Part shown: positions 48,903 through 57,651 of the stretch, one piece after another
Position numbering within the stretch: position 1 is the first letter of the stretch
Layout of the letters: each line of letters starts with the position of its first letter
From: Plecoglossus altivelis
Lineage: Eukaryota; Chordata; Actinopteri; Osmeriformes; Plecoglossidae
Direction of reading: 5' to 3'
DNA length: 64,000 nt
NCBI GenBank assembly: GCA_036571765.1
Contig: BROE01000006.1
Coordinates: 16,104,868 to 16,168,867, forward strand
Position numbers and translations under genes: made by a program
Notes under the pieces: model-generated
What the model was told of the DNA's origin: nothing
Seen by the model: the letters and a program-made list of their open reading frames with translations, nothing else
The model's database searches: none

Positions 48903-49033
48903 ATCTTTCTGAGGGGGTGTTGAGGAACTGGAAGATGGTGTCCATCCACCACCGAGTGTTCAAGATGCACTCTCGGTCTGGGCAGCTGGAGGTTCTGCTG
49001 GATGGAGTCTACTTCATCTATAGTCAGGTAGAA
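48903..49033 (+). CDS. eda: eda exon 7 (TNF domain, A1/A2 alternative donor)
   Basis: A 131-nt exon in its long form. It encodes LSEGVLRNWKMVSIHHRVFK, then MHSRSGQLEVLLDGVYFIYS and Q-VE. The long donor is GAA|GTGAGT (exon end 49033). A second donor six bases upstream, CAG|GTAGAA (exon end 49027), removes two codons (Val-Glu). In mammals exactly these two residues distinguish EDA-A1 (binds EDAR) from EDA-A2 (binds EDA2R/XEDAR). Both donors are present here. Confidence 0.93.
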
Positions 49034-50999
49034 GTGAGTACGGTCCCTGACCTAGCTCCTCTACAAAGCCATCTCTCTCTTTCTGTCTTCCAATCTTTAC
49101 CCATCAAACTCAGAACCAATCTAAATATCATCTATAGCAGGGGTGGTCGATTCATTTTCCACAAAGAGCCATGTTAGAAATTGGGACCGCTGTGGTGGGC
49201 CGAACCAATAGGCTGAACTTAATTATCCTCAATAATTTATTTTTTTCTTAAAATAAAATAAAAACACTGGTTTTGAGCTCCTACTGGTAACACATGTCAC
49301 AAGAAGGCTATGAAAATGTCAAGTCATTACAATTTTTACATACCTTTTAAATCTTCTGAAAATTACAAAAGATGTATGTTAAAGACCAGCAGTTGATTAA
49401 CTTCATACAAAAGCAATAAGGGATCGTGTTGTTTTCTAGTTCAGTTTTTCTTACTTTGTGAGAAAAGATCCAGTCTGTCTTGTGCTTTAAAAAGTACATT
49501 GATGTTTGGTTGAATGTCTGAGGTAGATATGCAAAGGACAGCAGACGGGTAAACATCAGGGTCTGTAACTTAAGTAGAAAACTATCAGTGGCCCGCACCA
49601 GCCCTGCACCTGTTAAGTTCTTGTATTCATTTCAAATAATTTTCCTTCAACACAAACTGTTCTCCACAAACCAAACACTGCTTTGCCTTTGACTTCAGTT
49701 AATAGATACTTGTCCACATCTTGTTAAAAACTCTATATTCTGTGTCAAGCTTTTGTTTTTTACCGTGAGCATACATTTGAGGGCTAACCAACAGCTCACT
49801 CAGTGTTTTCTGTCAGTGAGGCTGCCTAAGTGCACATATGGGAATCACTTGATCACTGTAGTCTCTCAGGACTACAGATTTCGTACCGCTAAACACGTTT
49901 ATTAATTTAAACTGTTTTATTTAACTTGTACCGGCCAAACTGGGATAGCCAAAGGGCTGAGTGTGGCCCATGGGCCGATCAATGCCCAGGTCTGATCTAC
50001 GATGTATTTATATAGTAGGGTTCACTTGAAACCACATTGTTAGACATTTCTATAAAAAATTGCTTTGAATGCAAACGTTTCTCATTCCAAACAGTACTGT
50101 TAGGTTAACAATTTCAGCAATATACAGAATTTAATAAATTAATAAATACATTTGTTTTTTCCTCCTGTTTAACTTGAATATCAGCATGCACTTGAGCTGG
50201 CATGGACTTCTACAATGTCCAATGACCCATTTTATCCTTGCACAATTTGTCAATGTTCTAGAGCTTCTCATGATGACAGAATGCTTGGCTTTCTCATACT
50301 TTAGTTCCTCTTCGGTTCAGTGTGGTGTCAGACTTTTGGACCCTACTAGCTTGTATTCCATACACCAGACTAATAGGAAGATATTCTGATCATGTTGAGA
50401 AGCAAACTGTAGTATCAGTTAAAAAAATATATATATAAAAAAAATACAGGTACTGGAGACAGACAAGTATTTACACGTATATTTTGCATTTGAAGGAGAA
50501 TCAAATATGATTTACTATCAAAAGTCCTTATACATTGACAAGTTTGTTATTGTACCAAAGGTATAGATGGCTCTGTTTAACAGAACAAAACATGATCTGA
50601 AAATTCTGTAATAGGAGAGTTGTGTTGGAAGTTTCTGAGGAAAACCCAATCCTGAAATAACCTGAAATATGTATTGTAATAATACCATTGGACAGCGAGA
50701 AATAAACATGAACTCAAACTGTTTACCCAGCTCCAACCCCTCAACACGCAAAAAAAATACGTCATACAAGGCTAACTTGTAAACAACCATGACTTATTGA
50801 GCGCTAGTCCCCATTACTCCTCTGCACCTCAGTACATATATCTAAGAAAACTGTAGCCAAAAGTACTAGTCTTAACCTAAAGCCACGTGGAACCATAGTT
50901 ACATCCGGTCTTTTCTGTTATAATGCTTCCTTTTCCTCCGTGTATCCCTATTTTTTGTCTTTAAACTTGACATCCTCATTCTTCCATTCCTTCCCCCAG
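49034..50999 (+). other. eda intron 7 with hAT remnant
   Basis: Begins GTGAGT and ends TTCCCCCAG. Contains a hAT-type remnant at 49138-49994. The rest is AT-rich with no gene recognised. Confidence 0.8.
49138..49994. mobile_element. non-autonomous hAT-type element
   Basis: The left end starts CAGGGGTGGTCGATTC and the right end finishes GGGCCGATCAATGCCCAGGTCTG. Both have the CAG-start and GGCCGA-type interior seen in hAT ends, and the terminal match is imperfect. The flanking octamers ATCTATAG and ATCTACGA share their first five bases, as expected for a decayed 8-bp duplication. The interior is AT-rich with no transposase. Confidence 0.6.
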
Positions 51000-51260
51000 G
51001 TGTACTACCTCAACTTCACAGACATTGCCAGCTACGAGGTTATGGTCGACACTGCCCCGTTCCTGCGCTGTACCTGCAGCATCGAGACAGGCCAGAGAAA
51101 GTTCAACACGTGTTACACGGCAGGCGTGAGCGTGCTGCGTGCCGGCCAGAGGATCTCCGTACGCATGGTCTATGAGGACACGCTTGTCAGCATGACCAAC
51201 CACACCACTTTCCTTGGTAGCGTCAGGCTTGGGGACGCACCCCAGATAGGCCGCCACTAG
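51000..51260 (+). CDS. eda: eda exon 8 (C-terminal TNF domain)
   Basis: Phase-0 terminal exon encoding VYYLNFTDIASYEVMVDTAP, FLRCTCSIETG, FNTCYTAGVSVLRAGQRISV, then NHTTFLGSVRLGDAPQIGRH and TAG. It forms the receptor-binding TNF beta-sandwich. The conserved CYTAG, HTTF-G and RLG-AP motifs of EDA are intact and there is no frame damage. Summed with the other seven exons the coding length is 1107 nt (368 codons plus stop), against 391 residues in human EDA-A1. Confidence 0.96.
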   Translation: MYYLNFTDIASYEVMVDTAPFLRCTCSIETGQRKFNTCYTAGVSVLRAGQRISVRMVYEDTLVSMTNHTTFLGSVRLGDAPQIGRH

Positions 51261-53071
51261 GCCCTCACTGCACCTCTTTGCTTGTGGCTGAGGACCATGC
51301 CCTCCACAGATGCGGTCTGAACTCTTCCTGGGGAAATCTTACCACCATGATCGGTTTTTGTCGTCGGCCTCTGACTGCTATCTGATGGGATCCGAGGTGA
51401 GATGATCGAATGTAGGATGACAATAAGTTGATGGTTATGCTTTTAAGCCATGTTCAAATACCGCCAGTTGGCTTTTCCTTTAGCTGTTAGTGATTGTGTC
51501 GGTTAAAGGTGTTATGAAAAGAAGCCTAACCAAGTCATATCTCAAATGAAGGTATAATTAAAAACATTCCGAACCTACATTAGATATATAATTTTGCCAT
51601 AGTCTAATGTCCTAAATAATAGCTGCACATCTTGCTTCAGAGTTAAACAAATGGGTGTAACCAGGAGGAACGCAGCACAAACAAATATGATGCTGTACCT
51701 ACATTATATTTTTGCACTAAGGCACCCCAGCAAAGTTGACATATGTATGATATGTTTCATTACAATGCCTGTTTTCAGTTAACTGTATGAATGAGTCCAC
51801 AATTAGTAGTACGGTTTGTGTTTATATTTCACTGTACATATGTGTATATAAAATGGGATATACTTTTTGTAAATGTGTTATTGATGGAATAAAATCAGTT
51901 TTCTGTGTTTGTGTTTGTATTTGCCAACTGTGGTTTTGATTAAAGCCAAAGTGGTAACCTGATCATGTGGAATTCAGTTGGCTCAGGCACTGACAAGAAC
52001 AAATAATGTTTCTTGAATGAAGCCCATTGTTTTGACTCTTAATATTTTGTCTTGCAAAGCAACTGGGAGCACTTATGTGGGTGAGTTTGCAGTACAGTGC
52101 AAATTCAACCACAATCCACAGATGATCTAAAACAAGTCAAATCTTCACAATAAAAGTAAGCGTGCGTGTAACGGTGTTTGTCTGTGTGGTGTTTGGTACT
52201 CGCAAAGACAGTTCCCCATGTAAGGAATGGTTTTTAAAAAACTCAACATTGCTATTTCCGGGTTAACCGAAGTCGTCATTACCCTTTCAATTAATCGAGG
52301 ACAGCTTCAGGCCCTCATGACAGCCATAAAATGCTACACAATACTTTATTACTGGTAACAGCCTTCACATCAGGCATCATCTTCCTGCTGCAGTACAGAG
52401 TAGCTGTTTTAGATGAGAATTTCAAGAGGCTGAAATGAGACTTAGACTTAGTGTCACTTCTGGGGAAGCCAAAACCAGAATACTGAATAATGCAATACTA
52501 GCTAGGGAAGTCGCTCCAGGGCAAGTATATGGATGAGAAAGCTGGTGTCTGTAAAGGGCTTGTTTCCTAGAACTTTACACAAAACAGACGGTACGGCCAA
52601 ATTGTCATTGAGAATTTAGTTTGGCTTTTTACATCGCCACTGTACTGGTGCTTTGCAGATCAATGAGTCAAGACATATAACACGCTGATCTCAACTGGAC
52701 TCCATAGACAGCAACATTCTTTCTGTCAGCAAACGAGGGTAAATGTACGTAGAACAAAACGGAAAGAAGAGCAGCAGTGCTGCAGATTCGGGTGAGGGGT
52801 TTCTGGTGATGTGGACACGACACTGACCGAGGCTTGGTAGTCTAGCCAAACAATGTGTCAAGTGTTAGAAAGGAGATACAGAACAATTTTTTTCATATCC
52901 TATTAGTTATCAGTTTCATATCCTATATACTCATTGTATTCTTATTCAATTTGTGTCATGTTTTTGGTGTTGAAATCAAGAATATCTTCTCTCACCAATT
53001 CTCTGATGTTAAAACCATGTTCTTACCATAAGAAATGTGACTGTCATTCCGTAGCAGTTGCTGTACTGCAG
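51261..53071 (+). other. eda 3' UTR and spacer
   Basis: The 3' UTR extends to a likely polyadenylation signal AATAAA at about 51889. The sequence beyond it to 53 kb has no recognisable gene. Confidence 0.6.
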
Positions 53072-53137
53072 GGGGCAGCCATCACTTCTGCGGGAAACAA
53101 GATCCTGACCCAACAGAACGGATTCTACAGGTTGTAC
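53072..53137 (+). pseudogene. BAFF (TNFSF13B)-like relic, fragment 1
   Basis: After an acceptor-like GTACTGCAG the frame reads GAAITSAGNKILTQQNGFYR, then LY and a stop at 53138. It aligns with the human BAFF stretch GSALEEKENKILVKETGYFF-IY (shared G-A, NKIL, G, Y). The position between eda and garp is where tnfsf13b sits in stickleback. No donor in the right place is clear and no transmembrane or furin exons were found upstream. Another TNF-family relic is possible. Confidence 0.4.
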
Positions 53138-53511
53138 TGACATATATAACATTCCACACAGCAATGTATATTTCAGTGTGAGTTTCATTTGCATTACACA
53201 ATTGAGTATTCTCATGAAAAGCTTTTTTTTTAAAGGTGCATGCTATGCAAGCTACATGCCCATCAAAGTCATCAACTGAGGTGTACTGTATTCTCTCAGA
53301 AGATTAGTACTTGGATAAATGAAGTTTATGTGAAAAAAAGAATCCCTGAAAAAGCAATCATCAACAATAATTAGACCAGTTCATAAACAACTGTCAGCTT
53401 CTTTTCAGCCAGTACATTGACTCCAATGTGCAGCAGCTGACACACTGACAAAGGCACTAACTACTGAGGTAAATTACATGCACCCCAATGTTTTGGCTAC
53501 TTATCTGTCAG

Positions 53512-53641
53512 TTTCTGTTCCTGAGCCCAGTCACCAATATGGGTCACATTGTACGTAGCTGTGGCTCTGGTGATTCGCAGACCAAATCCCTCCAGGGGAT
53601 ACCCAAACTAACTCTGTCAACACCTACTACACCACAAGTGG
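53512..53641 (+). pseudogene. BAFF (TNFSF13B)-like relic, fragment 2 (frame change)
   Basis: After ATCTGTCAG the first frame reads FLFLSPVTNMGHIVR, which lines up without gaps with human VLYTDKTYAMGHLIQ. The similarity then moves to the next frame: TQTNSVNTYYTTSG at about 53601-53641, resembling the ET-PNNSCYSAG region, with the conserved Cys replaced by Tyr. The frame change and lost Cys suggest a pseudogene. A final exon (DVTFFGALKLL-like) was not found downstream. Confidence 0.4.
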
Positions 53642-55474
53642 GCTCCCAGAACCTAAAATGTAAAAAAAAATCAGGACTGTGTATGTACAGTTGGAACAGT
53701 TTTACGTTGTGACATGGAAAGGACTGCAACAACAGCACCCACCATTGTCACGATTATTGTCACCTCATATGGTTGCAACAGAAGAAATTTCAACAGCAAA
53801 TGTTTTATGTGCTATGTTTCAAGTTGTCAAATACAACATGGCCCAATGATGTATTTCTTAAAATAAAACAAACTCAAAAAGATCTTTTGAAGATTATTTA
53901 TAATAACTAAAGTGGCTTCTGGCTTGCAGGTCATCCTTGCTTGATATCCATATTTGAGTAGGAAGATTTCTTATTTACTTAACTTTCAGTTTAACATTTA
54001 CTGAAGCAGTGTTGCTTTTACAAGGGAGTCCTGGCAAGGTAGAGAGAGGGATGCACAAAAAATAGATGCAAATATTTATAAACAAAACGAAGCTCAAGGA
54101 CAAGAACAAAATGACATAAAATAGGGGAAATTATGAGGCTTGAAACATTGTCAACACTGTCAGTGTTGGAGAGAAGATTGGAAGTGTGGTTTTAAGATGC
54201 ATATAACATCCTCCACTAAGACCTGGCGGCAGTTGATACAGACATTGAATGACAACAGGAAAAATATGTTCCTTGTCTTGGTAAAAGCCTTAAAGATTAA
54301 TTTCAGATGGATGATGGACGTTTTTGAACCACCCTGGGAATCTGTCAATATCCAGGCAGTTCCGTACAAGTTAGGCTTTCTGTAACTTTGTCCTATTTCA
54401 TAACCTCTGTCACAGTCTTTTGTATTTCGAGTATTGTGGTAAAAAAAAATAGCAACAAAGAAATACATCTCTTGTCACTTTAGGTGCAGGTAGCATTCAG
54501 CCTGTAGATTCTACTACTCAGGTCTTTGTCCCATGCCAATCTATGTGTGTTCTGCTGTGTTCTGTCATCACAGTGTATTTCATCACAGTGTCTGTTTTTA
54601 ACTCCTCACTGGCAGTTTGTTTGTTCTTTCTGGCTATTTTAGTAAAGTTTCCGTTCAGGAAAGATTTCTGAATTTAACTATAACAGGAACAAACAGAGAT
54701 AAATTTACCTGCCTTGGAGGACATGTCCAGTTGGCTGATATAATATGCCTCACTTGAAAGTAACACATTTGTACTGACAGTGCATATAAAAAATGGGTTC
54801 CATACCTGTCATAGAATTAAGAAATGTGACTTAAAATACATTCTCAATAAAACTCTAAAATCAACTCATGAAAAGAATCCTTACAAGGAGAAAGTAAAGT
54901 AAGTTAATACAGGACAGAACAAGTTAAATCTAAGGCTTGCTTAAAAAACATTCATATATATATACCGTATATATACATATATACACATATATATATATAT
55001 ACGGTATATATATATTAAAACACACACACACAGATACATGTACATATGTGTGATTATTTTTGGCTGATCAGCTACAAATATTAATTGCACAGTGCCACAC
55101 ACTAAAGTGACAGATATCTATGATCTAATGTTTCAAGCTTTGATGGCTGTATGATGGTTCGCACTCAAGGCAGGAGTATTTGTCATTCATCAATATTTGA
55201 ACCGATCTTAATATAAGTGTCAATGCAAAGAAATCTATAAATACCAAATGTTTGAGAACTTGATAGGGTTACAAATATTTCCTTAAATACACTAGACCTC
55301 ACTCTCCTCTCAGAGGGTGTTGTGACAAATGTGTTTATTGGGTTAATAAAAGTCAACAAGCAGCGCATCTGGTGTCCACATCCCTTCTTTCCTCTTACTT
55401 TTTTTCACGACAAGCAGCTATATATGGCTGTAGAGTCATACAGCACTGCCTAGAGAAGCAAAATAAGCAGAACA
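53642..55474. other. spacer with AT palindrome
   Basis: No gene recognised. An AT-rich palindrome lies at 54954-55015 (TATACCGTATATA ... TATATACGGTATATA) followed by a short CA tract. Confidence 0.6.
54954..55015. repeat. (TA)n-rich palindrome
   Basis: Two arms of alternating TA, each with a central CCG or CGG, are mirror complements of each other and can form a hairpin or cruciform. Confidence 0.8.
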
Positions 55475-55564
55475 ATGATGGGACACACTCTCAATCTTTT
55501 TTACCTCCTATGGTCACACATTGTACTTTACTCAGTCTTTGGATGGCAAGATCTGCACTACCAG
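55475..55564 (+). CDS. lrrc32: lrrc32 (garp) exon 1, signal peptide
   Basis: Two adjacent ATG codons (55475, 55478) open a 30-codon exon ending CAG|GTAGGA in phase 0. The reading MMGHTLNLFYLLWSHIVLYS, then VFGWQDLHYQ, has a hydrophobic core that fits a secretory signal. It joins in phase to the LRR exon at 55774. The cysteine pair of a canonical LRR N-terminal cap (CxnC, present in human LRRC32 just after the signal) is not visible in either exon; a missed micro-exon in the 209-nt intron is possible but none was found. Confidence 0.65.
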
Positions 55565-55773
55565 GTAGGACCTCCATAAAATAGGAAACTTCATTGTATA
55601 ATGACATTTTACTGTAGTTGATTGGATTACCACAGAATTCCGCTTTACATTGTCATCTATTTACCCTAAGTACTATTGGTACTGTTTTAAAACCTTCTGC
55701 AACACAATTTTGCCTAAAACACCAACATATATGAATGTTTAAGAATGTGATATATGTATTGCTTCAAAATTAG

Positions 55774-57651
55774 GAGCTGTCCCAACAACACCAAAACCTG
55801 ACATCAGTTCCTGATAGACTGGACCCAAGGCTTAGGGGGCTGGACCTCTCCCACAACATGATCAACCAGCTGGGCCTGCTGGCTCTACCAGACCTTAAGA
55901 GACTAGACCTCAGCTACAACCATCTTGAGCTCCTTGATGATCTGGTTTTCCAGTATGTACCAGAACTGATAGAACTGAACCTGGCCCATAACAAGCTGAA
56001 CAACATTGAGAGAAACAGCAAAGCCTTACAGCCCCTCCAAATGTTGAGGAAGCTGGATATGTCTCTGAACAGCTTAGATGGTGATGCTGTAGAACTTTCC
56101 AGCATGTCCTCCCTGGAACATCTAGATCTCACAGGAAATACATTGATGAAGCTCATGTCAAAATCCTTTACAGGAGCCAAGGGCTTGAAAATGATCTCCC
56201 TTGAAAATAATCTCATATCAGATATAGAGACAGGAACATTTAAAGCTTTGACAGAACTAGAAAGTTTGACCTTGGCCCAAAACAATTTGGCCCACATATG
56301 TGACTTCAAACTAAATCAGGTGAAATTCTTGAACCTGAGCAGAAATTCTATTGAGTTCTTTGTAACACATGAGGATGAGGAATTGTACAAACTTGAAATC
56401 TTGGATCTGAGCCACAACAACCTCCTTTTTTTCCCAATTGTCCCAAAGACAAGTCTCCTGAGACACCTTCACCTGCAACACAACATGTTGGGGGCCATGA
56501 GCGCAGAGGTTCAGGTGCCAGAGATCAACGCTCTTTACAAAGAGCTCACATGTGCAGAGAACAGTACTTTAACAGAGAACGATAACATATATTCCAACTG
56601 GAGGCACATGCCATTGGTTTATATGGACTTGAGTAACAATCAATTCAGGTATTTTCCTTTACAAACCCTGAGGTATCTGACAGTTTTGGAAACTTTGAAT
56701 TTGAGTTCAAACTGTCTGTCTGACGTCAGCTATGACTCTGCGCAGGATGGTACTGTGGGAAACTTTGTCCAACCTCTCCTTCCCTCCTTGCAATTCTTTG
56801 ACTTGCAAAACAATTACATCACACACTTCTCCCCCCTCTCTCTACAGTCCCTGCTTCGTATAGAGACTCTGAACCTACGACGGAATACTGTGAAGCCATG
56901 TGAACCAAGACCAAAACCAGACAACGTGACAAAAGCAAGCCCACAACATGATTTGTTTTGCGTCAACTTCAGCCAAATTAGGACTCTGAGACATCTTAAC
57001 TTGCAGGACAATGGCATAAAGGCTCTCCATCCCAAAACCTTTTATCAAACACCTCTTCTTTCTCTCAAACTGGCAGGAAATAAAGATTTGATGATACACT
57101 TGGGTGCCTTGGAGGGTGTCCAGAGAAGCCTAAAGTCACTTAGTATCAGTGAAATTAACATGACAAACACTGACTGGTCTTTACCTTGTTTTACAGCACT
57201 GACTCAGCTTAACATTTCCTACAACAGCTTAGTTGCAATCCCTGATAGCATTGTTTGCTCTCCAATAAGAGAGCTTGATGTCAGAAATAATGCTTTTGTT
57301 TCGTTAGATGATTCTTTGGTTGCTAATTTGTCTGTGCATCTTCAAGTTATATATATTAGTGGAAACACTTTAAATTGCTGTGATACAAACTGGCTGATTA
57401 TCTTGAGGAAAGCCAAGGTTAACATTCCAGATCTTTATAAATCGGAATGCATCTCAGCTTACAATGGAAGCCTTATACCGCTGACTGAATTTTTACACAA
57501 TCCTTCCCTTTTTTGTTTGTATCAGTCTGGGGCACCAGAACTGACTTTTTTACTAGTTATAATCTTCATCGTATTTGTGTCTACTGTATTTGCAACATTG
57601 GTTGTGTGTATACAAAAAGTGTGTTGCCGAAGAGGATCTTTTATTGTGTGA
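55774..57651 (+). CDS. lrrc32: lrrc32 (garp) exon 2, LRR ectodomain and transmembrane anchor
   Basis: This exon starts after AAAATTAG in phase 0 (ELSQQHQNLTSVP...) and runs 625 codons to TGA. Together with exon 1 the protein has 655 residues (human about 662). It is a leucine-rich-repeat type I membrane protein. The repeats run from RLRGLDLSHNMINQLGLLAL to the C-terminal cap (NTLNCCDTNW). They are split in two by a non-LRR segment around NSTLTENDNIYSNW, as in GARP. A transmembrane helix (LTFLLVIIFIVFVSTVFATL) and a short basic tail (QKVCCRRGSFIV) follow. GARP presents latent TGF-beta at the cell surface. LRRC32 rather than LRRC33/NRROS is supported by LGALEGVQRSLKSLSI and LPCFTALTQLNISYNSL. 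AATAAA lies at 58106. Confidence 0.88.
   Translation, partial: ELSQQHQNLTSVPDRLDPRLRGLDLSHNMINQLGLLALPDLKRLDLSYNHLELLDDLVFQYVPELIELNLAHNKLNNIERNSKALQPLQMLRKLDMSLNSLDGDAVELSSMSSLEHLDLTGNTLMKLMSKSFTGAKGLKMISLENNLISDIETGTFKALTELESLTLAQNNLAHICDFKLNQVKFLNLSRNSIEFFVTHEDEELYKLEILDLSHNNLLFFPIVPKTSLLRHLHLQHNMLGAMSAEVQVPEINALYKELTCAENSTLTENDNIYSNWRHMPLVYMDLSNNQFRYFPLQTLRYLTVLETLNLSSNCLSDVSYDSAQDGTVGNFVQPLLPSLQFFDLQNNYITHFSPLSLQSLLRIETLNLRRNTVKPCEPRPKPDNVTKASPQHDLFCVNFSQIRTLRHLNLQDNGIKALHPKTFYQTPLLSLKLAGNKDLMIHLGALEGVQRSLKSLSISEINMTNTDWSLPCFTALTQLNISYNSLVAIPDSIVCSPIRELDVRNNAFVSLDDSLVANLSVHLQVIYISGNTLNCCDTNWLIILRKAKVNIPDLYKSECISAYNGSLIPLTEFLHNPSLFCLYQSGAPELTFLLVIIFIVFVSTVFATLVVCIQKVCCRRGSFIV

Noticed and set aside
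54140..54385. 81-codon + frame after the BAFF-like relic, considered as the missing last exon
   Set aside because: No TFFGA-KL type motif or other TNF-domain similarity could be found.
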